From: Rapidithrix thailandica
GTDB lineage: Bacteria; Bacteroidota; Bacteroidia; Cytophagales; Flammeovirgaceae
Assembly (NCBI RefSeq): GCF_039710355.1
Contig: NZ_JBDKWZ010000008.1
Coordinates: forward strand, 266,627-330,626
Direction of reading: 5' to 3'
DNA length: 64,000 nucleotides
The translations under genes were made by a program, and so were the position numbers. Below the pieces are notes generated by a model. It saw nothing but the letters and a program-made list of their open reading frames with translations. It did no database searches and was not told where the DNA came from. Below are positions 35,790 to 44,867 of this stretch, piece by piece (position 1 is the first letter of the stretch; every line of letters starts with the position of its first letter).

Positions 35790-36854
35790 TTAGCGTAGTA
35801 TAAACCCGTGCTTTACCGGATCGTCAGGGTTGATCACAAAAGTGTGCATCCCGGTAATAAAAGCGGTTCCTTCTACTTGTGGAATCACTGCGGTATAAGG
35901 GCCGTAAGCCTGCTCGGAAATTACCGAGCCAGTGAATACACTGTCTGTGATACTTTCAATACGCATATGTTCGCCTATTTTCAACTCTTTACGGGCGTAA
36001 TGAATGGCCATTCTGCCGGAAACTCCTGATCCGGTTGGGCTGCGATCCACTTCACCTTCGGCAAAGATGCAAACATTCCGGCTGTCTGCGTCATCATGTA
36101 AGGACTCTCCAATGAAAATGGTACCATAAGCAAAACTCAAATCCGCTTCAAAGGGGTGGATAACGTCCTGGTCTTGTTGCATCACTGCGCACTTGATGTC
36201 CATTCCTGCTTGGATAAGGTGTTGGTAACTTTTAGGAGTCAGATCAAAGTCAAAGTGGTTTTTCTCCATGGATACATAGGTGTAAAATGCCCCGCCATAT
36301 GCCAAATCATAGGTGACAGTTCCCAGCCCGGGTACCTCTATCGTTCTGTCTAATCCCACTACAAAACTGGGAACACAATGGAAGCGTACACCGGTTACCT
36401 TCCCGTTTTCTACATGGGTAAAGGCTGTAATCCTGCCACAGGGCGCATCAATTTTCAATAGGTTGTCACCCTCCTGCACATGCACCCAGCCCATTTCCAC
36501 TGCCAAGGTGGAGAGGGCGATAATAGCATGTCCGCACATGGTGCTATACCCTTCATTGTGCAAGAAAATGACTCCGAAATCAGCCTCGTCATCATTGGGA
36601 GGGAGTAAGAGACAACCGTACATGTCGGCATGTCCCCGGGGCTCAAACATCAAAGCCTTACGCAAATAATCATAATGTTCTTTGATATATCTTCTGTATT
36701 CTAAAACCGAACGGCCTTTCAGTTCCGGAAATCCACTTACAATCACCCTTAAAGGTTCTCCGCCGGTATGCATATCGATTGTTTGAATCTGTTGCCAATT
36801 TTTGGGAGGTGTAAAAGTGGTATTGGAGCGTATCTGCTGATAGGTTTGACTCAT
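35790..36854 (-). CDS. trans-3-hydroxy-L-proline dehydratase (proline racemase family)
   Basis: 354 residues from the ATG at 36854, the usual family length; the longer frame from 36926 is rejected. First catalytic motif: MCGHA with Cys107. The second, which in proline racemase and 4-hydroxyproline epimerase is SPCG, reads DRSPTGSG with Thr274. In characterised enzymes the Cys/Thr pair marks dehydration of trans-3-hydroxy-L-proline to pyrroline-2-carboxylate instead of epimerisation. A DadA-like oxidoreductase lies 3 kb away but not in the same operon. No pyrroline-2-carboxylate reductase is in the window. Confidence 0.85.
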   Translation of the reverse strand: MSQTYQQIRSNTTFTPPKNWQQIQTIDMHTGGEPLRVIVSGFPELKGRSVLEYRRYIKEHYDYLRKALMFEPRGHADMYGCLLLPPNDDEADFGVIFLHNEGYSTMCGHAIIALSTLAVEMGWVHVQEGDNLLKIDAPCGRITAFTHVENGKVTGVRFHCVPSFVVGLDRTIEVPGLGTVTYDLAYGGAFYTYVSMEKNHFDFDLTPKSYQHLIQAGMDIKCAVMQQDQDVIHPFEADLSFAYGTIFIGESLHDDADSRNVCIFAEGEVDRSPTGSGVSGRMAIHYARKELKIGEHMRIESITDSVFTGSVISEQAYGPYTAVIPQVEGTAFITGMHTFVINPDDPVKHGFILR

Positions 36855-37157
36855 AATGGTAAATGCTAAATTGTGAGTAAAAGGTCTGCCTGAAGCAGAA
36901 AGAGCTAAATGTACAAGATTTTTCATTATTTACTTTCATCAGGAAAAAATCCTATAGGTTTTTAGTAAAATATTATAAATAAAGCGGGCAAAAGTGTTTC
37001 ATTCTGTAAAAAGGAAAATGCCTATTTGTGGTAGACATAAAGAGGAGAGGAAGGTAGTTTTTAATAAAAAGTAAATAAGTAGTTTTCGTGGGATTTTCCT
37101 TAAGTTGCTTATCTTTTATTTTAAACTTGTAAAAACAGGATGATATAAATCGCGAAA

Positions 37158-38114
37158 ATGGAAGAACATATTGTGAACCTTGACTTGCCTGTGGATAAGA
37201 GGTGGGATTTTTTAAGGGTATATAAAGAGGAAATGGATGCACTATTGGAATGTTACTTAAATGATTTTCGAAGTGCGGAGTATTTATTTGATAGTATACA
37301 TCAATATAAACAAGAACTGGTTACCTTCACGTATTTAGAGGAAATTGAATTTATTTCATCTTTCTCTAAATTTTCGACTACGGAAGTACTCATTGCGAAT
37401 CTTTATTATGATATATTAAAATTTTATTTTGGGTGTACGGCATTTGCCGTCAATCATGAAGATACCATTTTACATGCGAGAAATTTAGACTGGCATACTG
37501 AAAATAATTTGTTGAGCAGGCATTCCAGAATTTTTAACTTCCAGGAGAATGGTAAAACGCTGTTTAAAACCGTGGGGTGGGCCGGTTTTCTGGGCGCTTT
37601 GTCAGGAGTGAAACCGGGTAAATTTTCATTGACGTTGAATGCTGTGGAAAGTGACGAGCCTCCGGAGGTCGCTTACCCGATTTCTTTTTTACTTAGGGAT
37701 GTGCTCGAATTGTCAAACTCTTTTCAAGATGCGAAAGAAAAGCTGGAGAAAATAACCATTGCCTGCGATTGTCTGATTCTTCTTTCCGGAGTGACTCCTG
37801 ATGAAAAGGTGGTCATCGAAAGAACACCGAAACGATATGCGACAAGAGGTACCCAGGAAGACTTTATTGTGGTGACAAATGATTATAAAACCTTAGGAAA
37901 TAATGTATTGACTGATGACAGTAGTTTGTTGCAAGCCACTTCTTGCGGTAGGTATGACCGGGCAATAGAGCTTTTGCAAAGGGCAAAACCGGAAAGTGCG
38001 GGGGAATGTCTACATCTTTTACAAGATGACAAAGTGCAAATGGAAATTACTGTTCAACAAATGGTTTTTAATAATAAAACCGGTGATGTTACATTGGTTA
38101 AAGCGAATGTTTAA
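37158..38114 (+). CDS. Acid ceramidase/NAAA-like linear amide C-N hydrolase
   Basis: 318 residues without a signal peptide. The N terminus (VNLDLPVDKRWDFLR) matches the NAAA/acid ceramidase beta segment. The nucleophile would be Cys93 in FGCTAFAVNHEDTILHARNLDW, with the usual HxRNLDW following. In this family the proenzyme cleaves itself just before that Cys, giving a small N-terminal and a large catalytic subunit. Substrates are N-acyl amides such as N-acylethanolamines or ceramides. The GxT-type and NDY segments (VVTNDYKTLGNN) are also present. Single gene, cytosolic as far as can be seen. Confidence 0.85.
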   Translation: MEEHIVNLDLPVDKRWDFLRVYKEEMDALLECYLNDFRSAEYLFDSIHQYKQELVTFTYLEEIEFISSFSKFSTTEVLIANLYYDILKFYFGCTAFAVNHEDTILHARNLDWHTENNLLSRHSRIFNFQENGKTLFKTVGWAGFLGALSGVKPGKFSLTLNAVESDEPPEVAYPISFLLRDVLELSNSFQDAKEKLEKITIACDCLILLSGVTPDEKVVIERTPKRYATRGTQEDFIVVTNDYKTLGNNVLTDDSSLLQATSCGRYDRAIELLQRAKPESAGECLHLLQDDKVQMEITVQQMVFNNKTGDVTLVKANV

Positions 38115-38220
38115 AGAGCGTTAAAGTATATAGTTTAGACAAACTTTTGGAAACTCTTGAGAGAGCGAGTTGCCTCCGGTGCCTAAATATATAGTGTTGA
38201 TTCTTTTAAAATATTGGAAA

Positions 38221-38739
38221 ATGAAAGGGGTTACCTATCTTGAAAATTTTTTGATGTCCTCAACGGAGTTATTTGAATATTTAAAACAACATGTAATTTG
38301 GGATGAACGAATGGCAGCTAGAAAGACTGCCAGTTATGGTGTGGCATATAATTATTCTCAAATGCACTATCCCCATCAAAACTTTCCTGGTGAGTTGCTT
38401 GAAGTACTCCTGAAAATAGAACAGACGGTAGGCTTCAGGCCTAATAACTGCCTGATTAATTACTATTTGGATGGACGGTCAAAAATGGGCTACCATTCCG
38501 ACCAGACGGATATTCTGGTGAAAGGCACAGGGGTAGTCATCGTTTCTTTGGGCGAAACGCATACTTTGCGGTTCAGAAATATCGCCAACAAAGAGGTAAT
38601 TCGGGATTATCTGCTTCCGTCCGGCTCTTTGATCTATATGAGGAATGATGTGCAGGACAAATGGCAACATGCAGTACCGAAATCCGATACTCCGCAAGGA
38701 AGAATGAGCTTGACTTTCAGGCAAATCAAAGAAACATAA
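38221..38739 (+). CDS. AlkB-like 2-oxoglutarate/Fe(II) dioxygenase
   Basis: 172 residues from the ATG at 38221; an in-frame start 17 codons earlier is unlikely. Iron ligands: H92 and D94 in YHSDQTD and H150 in WQHAV. 2-Oxoglutarate is held by R161/R167 in GRMSLTFR. NYYLDGRSKMGYHSD is the classic AlkB nucleotide-lid block. It reverses alkyl damage in DNA or RNA (1-methyladenine, 3-methylcytosine). It is a single gene, not fused to Ada. Confidence 0.92.
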   Translation: MKGVTYLENFLMSSTELFEYLKQHVIWDERMAARKTASYGVAYNYSQMHYPHQNFPGELLEVLLKIEQTVGFRPNNCLINYYLDGRSKMGYHSDQTDILVKGTGVVIVSLGETHTLRFRNIANKEVIRDYLLPSGSLIYMRNDVQDKWQHAVPKSDTPQGRMSLTFRQIKET

Positions 38740-38808
38740 AACTCCGGAATTGAGCCGTCAAAAATAGCAGAGGAGTACCGGTTTGGGAAAAACTTTCTAC
38801 AAAATAAC

Positions 38809-39006
38809 TTAGGACTCGTTATTTGCCACCGATTTATGGATATAACTCTCCTGCATAATGCCGGTGATCAGGTCAATAGCGTTGTCCCAGGCTTTGTGTA
38901 CATTTGGCGTATAAGCCTCTCCCATTCCTTTTTGAATTGCATCTGATAAGTCAACTTTTAGCACCGGGTAATGTTCTTGCTTGACTCTGTATTTGATATG
39001 CTGTTT
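38809..39006 (-). pseudogene. Globin C-terminal fragment
   Basis: The minus strand reads KQHIKYRVKQEHYPVLKVDL, then GMGEAYTPNVHKAWDNA up to a TAA at 38809. This is the H-helix end of bacterial globins (EHYPxV...LGEAxTPEVxxAW). An in-frame TGA at 39007 precedes it, and no heme-binding N-terminal part can be read upstream, so only the last 65 codons remain. Confidence 0.7.
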
Positions 39007-39009
39007 TCA

Positions 39010-39431
39010 AGCCCATCATAAAATAAACAAACATCACAAATTGAAAGGCTTTCGGGGAATGATGTTGTCGGTGTACAGTTTCAAGTTGCGTTTGACAAAA
39101 AAACTGCCCGTTCAAAGGTCTTTTATTCATAATAACTTTTATAAAAATCATTGTGAACGCTTTGGATAATTTATCTATATAAGTATATTTAGGTATGGTG
39201 TTTTAGGCGAGTGTGTTTTTTTTAAATACTGTAACAACGCAAACATTCAGATGATTTATCAGTAATAGAAAGAATTATCATTATTTCATTACGATTCCCT
39301 TTAGAAAGCCTTAAAGGTGGATTACAGTTGATTGACATAACCGGAATAACATTGCTGTGTACAGCCTGGGTATGTATTGTATTTTTTAGAGTTATACTAC
39401 CAGTTTATAGGTGAAATAAAATTACAGAAGG
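39010..39431. other. Intergenic region upstream of the FAD oxidoreductase
   Basis: 422 bases without a convincing ORF. It may contain further unrecognisable remains of the globin gene in its first 100 bases. Confidence 0.35.
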
Positions 39432-40835
39432 ATGTATTCAAATAACAAAAAAATTGTCATTGTTGGAACCGGTATTGTCAATTTGGTCAGTGCCTATTTT
39501 CTGGCAAAGGAGCATTACGATCTTATTCTTATAGATAAAGCTCCGTCCCCTTTTTCCAATAGTCATTGGAAAGAGCAAGGTTGTACATTCGGTGGAGAAA
39601 ATGTGCGGATGTTTTCCTATACGGAGGCTGACAACTATAATGAAAAAGATAGTCAGCTGTATTCTAAAATGGATCGGGCTTTTGAAAATACAATTGATCA
39701 GGATGGTTGGCTGGTTCGGGCAAAAGAAATGCTGAGTTTACCTGAACAGGAATGGATCCAGGATTTTCACTCTGTAAACCCTGAAGAAGCCCGCCAATTT
39801 GGTGAAGACATTTACACGGTAAATATCAGAAGTGGCGCCCTTTGGGAAACATGGATCACAGAGGCCCAAGGGTTATTTGAAGATTTGGATTTTCGAAGGG
39901 GAATTTTGCGCATTTATTCCGAAGCAGCTGATTTTGATGTTGCCAAACAACTTCATTCGCGTCTGGGCTCCCTCGTTCATGTTTTGGACAAGGAGGAAGC
40001 TCTTCGGAAATATCCGGTATTCCGCAAAGTTAACGCTACCGGGAAGCTCGGGGGCTGTATGACCGCCAAAGGCTTTACGTTGAAAGTACAAGACCTTTCC
40101 AAAAGAATTATCTGGTATTTGATGGCCTATGGGGCGAAGTTTCGATGGAATACTACATTCTCCGGAGTCCAACGCGATCAGGCAGGAGTAGTGAAAGGGA
40201 TTATCGTAGACGGGGAGCTGGAGCAGTACGGCCATTACCTGTTGTCCCTTGGAGCCTATGCGGGTACTTCACTGGACACTACTCAATCAAACAACCTGGT
40301 CCATGGAGTATTGGGGGTATGGCTGACTATCCCCAATGTACACCCGGAATTAAACTATTCCATGAAAATTCACAAAGCCGGACATGTAGGGGAGGATACT
40401 AATGTAACCTTAATTCATCAGAATGGGGAGCCGGTGTTGGTGTTGGGGTCAGGGTATGGCTATGTTGGAAATTTAACGGAGAACCGTATCGGAAACGATG
40501 AATTAGAAGGGATCTATAAAAGTTTGAAAAATACGGCTCAAACGTATTTTCCGGAAGCGTACGAAGAAGGTGCTGCAACTATTGACTCGACCAAACGGTA
40601 TTGTGTACGCCCTTGGACGCCTACCAGCCTGGGTATTTTTGAAACGCTTCCAGCTCTGGACAATGGAAAGCTGATCATCACCGGAGGAAATAACACCGGT
40701 GGGTTTACACAGTCCCCTTATATAGCAGATGCCGTAGTCAGTCAATTAAAGGATAAAACCCATCCAGTACATTCCCTTTTTCACCCGAAGAGGGGTATCA
40801 GAGTATTGGAAGAAATACCCAAAGTAAATGGATAG
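39432..40835 (+). CDS. DadA-like FAD-dependent amino acid oxidoreductase
   Basis: 467 residues. The dinucleotide-binding motif IVIVGTGIVNLVSA at the N terminus has Asn where the third Gly of GxGxxG is expected. The acidic residue ending strand 2 is in LILIDKAP. The C-terminal FAD block GKLIITGGNNTGGFTQSP and the CVRPWTPTSLG segment are typical of D-amino acid dehydrogenase (DAO/DadA) proteins. It oxidises an amine or amino acid, passing electrons to quinone or oxygen. Whether it serves hydroxyproline breakdown with the dehydratase at 35790 is speculation. Confidence 0.85.
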   Translation: MYSNNKKIVIVGTGIVNLVSAYFLAKEHYDLILIDKAPSPFSNSHWKEQGCTFGGENVRMFSYTEADNYNEKDSQLYSKMDRAFENTIDQDGWLVRAKEMLSLPEQEWIQDFHSVNPEEARQFGEDIYTVNIRSGALWETWITEAQGLFEDLDFRRGILRIYSEAADFDVAKQLHSRLGSLVHVLDKEEALRKYPVFRKVNATGKLGGCMTAKGFTLKVQDLSKRIIWYLMAYGAKFRWNTTFSGVQRDQAGVVKGIIVDGELEQYGHYLLSLGAYAGTSLDTTQSNNLVHGVLGVWLTIPNVHPELNYSMKIHKAGHVGEDTNVTLIHQNGEPVLVLGSGYGYVGNLTENRIGNDELEGIYKSLKNTAQTYFPEAYEEGAATIDSTKRYCVRPWTPTSLGIFETLPALDNGKLIITGGNNTGGFTQSPYIADAVVSQLKDKTHPVHSLFHPKRGIRVLEEIPKVNG

Positions 40836-40968
40836 AAATTCCCTGGGGGTTTCTAAATCATATATTGTTGTAACAAATTGACTGTAAATAACATAGTGTT
40901 TGTGAGCGATGTGCGGGAATAATCCGGCCGTACAGGGCATGCAAATGCTGCAACCTACTCATTAAATT

Positions 40969-41718
40969 ATGCAAAAAGATCATTTTACGGCCGTTTCCAA
41001 TAATTATCGTAAATACCGGCCTGCGTACCCCAAAGAGTTGTTTCAATACCTTTCCAGCCTGACTCCCGGGCACCAACGGGTGTGGGACTGTGGTACGGGA
41101 AGCGGTCAGACTGCCGTGCCGCTTACAGAATTTTATGACGAAGTAATTGCCACCGACTTGAGTAAAGGTCAATTGGAAAATGCCCAAGCACATGAAAGAG
41201 TGGTTTATAAACTCAGTGCCGCTGAAAAAGCCCCGTTGGAAGACCAATCTGTAGATTTGGTGACTTCTTCACAAGCTGCCCATTGGTTTGTGCTCGAAGA
41301 ATTTTATAGTGAAGTCAGAAGGGTACTTCGTCCCGGTGGTGTAATTGCCTTATGGTGTTATGGTTTATTATCGGTGAACGAATCTGTGGACCGGGTTGTA
41401 AAGCAATTACATGATGATTTGTTGGGACCTTTTTGGCCCAAAAGAACCATTGAAGACCATACCTATGGTTCCCTTTGGTTTCCTTTTGAAGAGTTGCCTC
41501 GCAGTGCGTTTACTATGAGGGCTCATTGGACATTAGAGCAGTTGAAGAATTATTTCCGCACATGGTCTGCGGCTCACAAATATTATGAACAACATCAGGT
41601 TGATCCTTTGGAGGTGTTGACAGAACCTTTCCTGAAAGCCTGGGGAAATCCGGAGGAAGTAAAAGAAGTGACATGGCCGATTTATATGAGGCATGGCCGG
41701 GTGCTTACGGATAAATAA
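40969..41718 (+). CDS. Class I SAM-dependent methyltransferase
   Basis: 249 residues. The N terminus YRKYRPAYPKELFQYL is typical of Tam/UbiE-like enzymes. Motif I is VWDCGTGSGQ, motif II DEVIATDLS, and the later block VTSSQAAHWF...RVLRPGGVIALW. Small-molecule methylation is likely; the substrate is unknown. Followed by a clear hairpin terminator. Confidence 0.9.
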   Translation: MQKDHFTAVSNNYRKYRPAYPKELFQYLSSLTPGHQRVWDCGTGSGQTAVPLTEFYDEVIATDLSKGQLENAQAHERVVYKLSAAEKAPLEDQSVDLVTSSQAAHWFVLEEFYSEVRRVLRPGGVIALWCYGLLSVNESVDRVVKQLHDDLLGPFWPKRTIEDHTYGSLWFPFEELPRSAFTMRAHWTLEQLKNYFRTWSAAHKYYEQHQVDPLEVLTEPFLKAWGNPEEVKEVTWPIYMRHGRVLTDK

Positions 41719-41742
41719 GTGACACGCAAGTGCGGCCTTGTT

Positions 41743-41792
41743 AAAAGCGCTGTAACAACGCAGCCATTGTGCTTCATTGTTACAGCACTTTT
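41743..41792. terminator. Hairpin terminator after the methyltransferase
   Basis: AAAAGCGCTGTAACAA pairs with TTGTTACAGCACTTTT (one mismatch). It lies between the plus-strand methyltransferase and a minus-strand pseudogene and could serve both. Confidence 0.85.
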
Positions 41793-41818
41793 ACGCGCGT
41801 TTAATAGGTCTTTCGGGT

Positions 41819-42079
41819 TTAGAAATAATATCCGAAATTGACATTGAATCGCATTTCCCAACCGGCATCCTGAAGCCCTTGTGCCAATGCGTTGGACCAG
41901 TCGGGGCCTGGCCAAGGTTGGCCCTTACCCATAGCACAGTCTATATAAGTAAACTCTTGCCCTGTAGTAACCGGTACCCCGGTCACATTCATAATGGCTC
42001 TCGCTTAAAAGTTCATCTCTTGAGAAAATACATTAAAAGAAAGTAAAAAAAGACAAGCCCCTAACCGCTTTATTGACAA
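41819..42079 (-). pseudogene. Collapsed gene for a small exported or outer-membrane protein
   Basis: From a TTG at 42079 the minus strand reads SIKRLGACLFLLSFNVFSQE, a clean signal peptide. MNF, an in-frame TAA and ARAIMNVTGVPVTTGQEF follow, then a tail ending GWEMRFNVNFGYYF, a terminal aromatic residue as in outer-membrane barrels. It looks like a barrel or envelope gene that lost its middle and gained a stop. Confidence 0.55.
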
Positions 42080-42345
42080 AAAATTTATTAGAGAATGTTT
42101 TATTCTTTGATGAATTAAGAGAATTGACGCAAATAGAACTTAACTCAAATTGTTTTTGAGTGCGAATAGGTAGGGTACTTTTATATAGGTATTTATTGTT
42201 GAAGCCGGAAAGAACTTGAAAAGGGCTTTCCGAATTTCACTTTTATTCTTTAGAAAGGGAGGAGTTAAATCGTTGTTTTGGGGGGTGAACGTGCTGTTTT
42301 ATTTCCAAAAAAGCCCGCTATGTGGGTAGGGATGTCTTTCCGGTG

Positions 42346-42383
42346 AAAAAAGCGCATACCCTGAATATGTAACGGTATGCGCT
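42346..42383 (-). terminator. Terminator of the PH-domain gene
   Basis: AGCGCATACC/GGTATGCGCT stem. On the minus strand it is followed by six Ts, 23 bases after the stop. Confidence 0.92.
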
Positions 42384-42405
42384 AGCTGAAAGTGTTTCCG
42401 AAGTC

Positions 42406-42786
42406 CTATTTCAACACTTGTTGAGCTAGGACTTTTTGTACATCGTATATATTGACCGATTTGTTGAATTTCTTAATAATGCTGGGACGGGTTTCACTGG
42501 AAATCCAAATCTTTAATTCGGCATCCAAATCAAAGGTACCGGCTGTTTCCACACTGAATCGCGAAATGCTTTTATAACCGATGGAGAGGTATTCCGTTTT
42601 TTTTCCGGTAAAACCTTGTTTATCAATCAGGAGCAAGCGCTTGTTCGTAAAGATAAATGTATCGCGGACTAACTTAAAACCAATTTCAATCTCTTCTCCA
42701 TCGGTTAAAAGCATTCCGTATTCCCTGATCAAATCCTCTTGGCTGACCACGCCTGCGTTACCTAATAATGCTGAAAACAATCCCAT
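42406..42786 (-). CDS. Bacterial PH-domain protein
   Basis: 126 residues. The fold is the bPH type (PF08000-like): EEIEIGFKLVRDTFIFTNKRLLLIDKQ, then KTEYLSIGYKSISRFSVETAGTFDLDAELKIW, then a C-terminal helix. Such proteins bind peptides or lipids and are often stand-alone; the role is unknown. Cytosolic, no signal. A strong terminator follows, so it is monocistronic. Confidence 0.85.
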   Translation of the reverse strand: MGLFSALLGNAGVVSQEDLIREYGMLLTDGEEIEIGFKLVRDTFIFTNKRLLLIDKQGFTGKKTEYLSIGYKSISRFSVETAGTFDLDAELKIWISSETRPSIIKKFNKSVNIYDVQKVLAQQVLK

Positions 42787-43236
42787 AATCTAAGCTTTTT
42801 TCTTCCTACTCGTTTGGCTTTTCGGTGACGCCCCGTTTTTTTTACGGTGATTTCTGGTCTTCACCTGTCAATTCCTAAAATAGTGTGTTTTTTTTCTAAT
42901 CAAAAATATGCTTTTTATAAGCCTTCTATCATTTTTCTATATCTACTTTGGGGTTCCTGCAGAAGTATAGTGGAATGTTGTTTTCTACTTCAATGGCATA
43001 TTTATGCATTATACTTTTGATTAATAACACAACTTCAAATACGTGCGCTACAGAAGAAGGTTCACACATATTGAGGATTGGGACGTACGATTAATGAATT
43101 GGCTAGCCTTGCCAATTCATGTTGGTAGAAGTGCGGAATGCCTGTCTTCTTTTATCGGTTTTTAAATTCGCAATAAAACGAAGGGGTGTTGTACTAGTTA
43201 AGTTTTAAACAGTACAACCACGAGGGTTGTGTTTAT
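42787..43236. other. Intergenic region with one perfect hairpin
   Basis: 450 bases without a gene. It contains ATGAATTGGC at 43094 and GCCAATTCAT at 43111, a perfect 10-bp stem without a U tract. A weak terminator for the upstream methyltransferase lies at 43213-43230. Confidence 0.45.
43213..43230 (-). terminator. Weak terminator of the methyltransferase at 43237
   Basis: ACAACC/GGTTGT hairpin right after the stop on the minus strand. The following sequence ACTGTTT is only a partial U tract. Confidence 0.45.
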
Positions 43237-43959
43237 TTATTTTTCAGCGAGAATCATTCGAAGTCCGTTAATGGATTGGCTGATACGTAAGGTTAACCCG
43301 TTTTCAACAAGGGTCTTTTCCACTTCTTGGGGCGAGATTCTGACTTTGTAATAAGAGCTAACTTTTTGTTCCCATCCCTTGCCGTTTTTTTCATACAAGA
43401 GGTCGGTTACTCTAACCCGCTCCGTTTCATATTCCAGAAAGCAAGTCAAGATTTTTTCTCCGTCCTGTTTTACAGGGATAAACCGCTTATCTCCTTTTAG
43501 CTCAAAAGTATAATCGCGAAAAGATAAAAGGAGTTTCCCTTTGGGAATCAGCGTTTTTGCACAGTTTTCGATAAATTCTTTGACCTCCGTTGTATTATCC
43601 AAGTGGGTTAATGTATCCCCCCAACAAACGATCAATTCAGGTTGCAAGTCTTCATAATTTTCCACAGACCGGATATCCGCTTCGATAATTTCGATGGGTA
43701 AATCCTGACGGTTGGTTTGGAGTTCGCTCAACAGTTGTTTGTTAAAGTCAAGGGCTTTGACCTGAAAACCCAGATTTCCTAGCGCGACACTTTGAATGCC
43801 ATGCCCTGCACCTAAGTCTAAAGCGATTTTGGAGAGGGTTGGGGTAAGCTTTTGTTTCTCGAGAAACTGTTGAAAATCTTTCTGTTTGGATGTAAAATCA
43901 CCGGCCATCCAACTGTAGAAATTCCCCAGGTGCGTATCATAGTGTTCTTTTACAGTCAT
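43237..43959 (-). CDS. Class I SAM-dependent methyltransferase
   Basis: 240 residues. Motif I is ALDLGAGHGIQSVAL, with the acidic residue of motif II in KALDFN. A long FIENCAKTLIPKGKLLLSFRDY segment matches motif post-II/III. SAM-binding Rossmann proteins of this type methylate small molecules or act in tRNA wobble modification; nothing here fixes the substrate. Single gene, in a gene-poor, AT-rich surround. Confidence 0.88.
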   Translation of the reverse strand: MTVKEHYDTHLGNFYSWMAGDFTSKQKDFQQFLEKQKLTPTLSKIALDLGAGHGIQSVALGNLGFQVKALDFNKQLLSELQTNRQDLPIEIIEADIRSVENYEDLQPELIVCWGDTLTHLDNTTEVKEFIENCAKTLIPKGKLLLSFRDYTFELKGDKRFIPVKQDGEKILTCFLEYETERVRVTDLLYEKNGKGWEQKVSSYYKVRISPQEVEKTLVENGLTLRISQSINGLRMILAEK

Positions 43960-44342
43960 CCTGTTTTATCGTTATGTTGAACAAAGCTTAAGGCAAGGAT
44001 AATTGCTAATTGCACAAATGACAAGCAAAACACCCTACTTTTCTTTATGAAAACCAGGTGTTTACCAGTAGTGATTTTCAATTTTTGTCAGTGAAAGTGA
44101 AGAAAGGCCCGCTTATATGTCTCAACACCATGCGTCAATTGAAAAGCTTTTTTTCCACAGGCAAGGCCTCCAATGGTATATAATGACTTCTTTTATAATT
44201 GTACATTTTATATATACTCGCGAGCGTTACTTACACAAGTCCTCCTATAGGTTTACTTTGTTACTTTGCCTCTCTGTATATAATTGTATGGACATTTTTT
44301 ACCTGAAAACACCTCAACTTTCCACCGGCTTCATTATTGAAG

Positions 44343-44490
44343 CCTTTTCAGATATTTTCATTTATTTTCACTTATTTCCACATAATTTCAATTAGCTTTT
44401 CACTTAGCAAGAGCTTTAAAAAAAAAATTTTGAAACACCCTGCTAAGTGAAAATAAGTGAAAAGGCCATCTAAGTGAAAATATCTGAAAG
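44343..44490. repeat. Complex inverted repeat built of TTTTCACTTA units
   Basis: Left arm 44343-44408 and right arm 44441-44490. The outer parts TTTCAGATATTTTCA/TGAAAATATCTGAAA and the inner parts TTTTCACTTAGCA/TGCTAAGTGAAAA pair exactly. Each arm repeats a TTTTCACTTA-like decamer two to four times. An A9-T4 spacer lies in the middle. Confidence 0.75.
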
Positions 44491-44507
44491 AATAGCCATT
44501 GAGAACT

Positions 44508-44843
44508 TTAAAAGAGTCTTTGTCTTTTGAAGAAATCACCTCTATGCTTTTTGTACTTATCCAATAAGTACGCACCAATGGCAAAGGTACATTTAGCCTT
44601 TTGAGCGTTGAATAAAAAAACCTTTTTGGCAACTGGGAGAGATATTCTTAAAAAGTTTTTACCTGCTTTTCTATCAGTGGTTTCGTCAATAAACTGTGTA
44701 GTTACTTGCTTCTTGGCGAAGTGTTCTTTTATCGTACGGTTCCGGTTTTCACTCCAAAGAGGGAATAACGTATGATAAGTAGTCTTTTGCCAAATACCTT
44801 GATCTGGCGTCAGCGGAGCCAAAAAGAATATGTATTCAATCAA
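44508..44843 (-). CDS. Small basic hypothetical ORF beside the inverted repeat
   Basis: 111 codons, basic, with a plausible mixed composition (SENRNRTIKEHFAKKQ, RKAGKNFLRISLPVAKKV). It has no recognised domain and only a TTG start at 44843. It ends 18 bases from the repeat at 44343-44490, so it might be the relic of a mobile element protein. Coding status is doubtful. Confidence 0.3.
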   Translation of the reverse strand: MIEYIFFLAPLTPDQGIWQKTTYHTLFPLWSENRNRTIKEHFAKKQVTTQFIDETTDRKAGKNFLRISLPVAKKVFLFNAQKAKCTFAIGAYLLDKYKKHRGDFFKRQRLF

Positions 44844-44867
44844 AAGGTTGGGCTAAAGAACAGTTTA

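Noticed and set aside
42787..43236. Structured RNA or riboswitch around the hairpin at 43094-43120
   Set aside because: Only one simple stem is seen and no downstream gene in the right orientation begins here.
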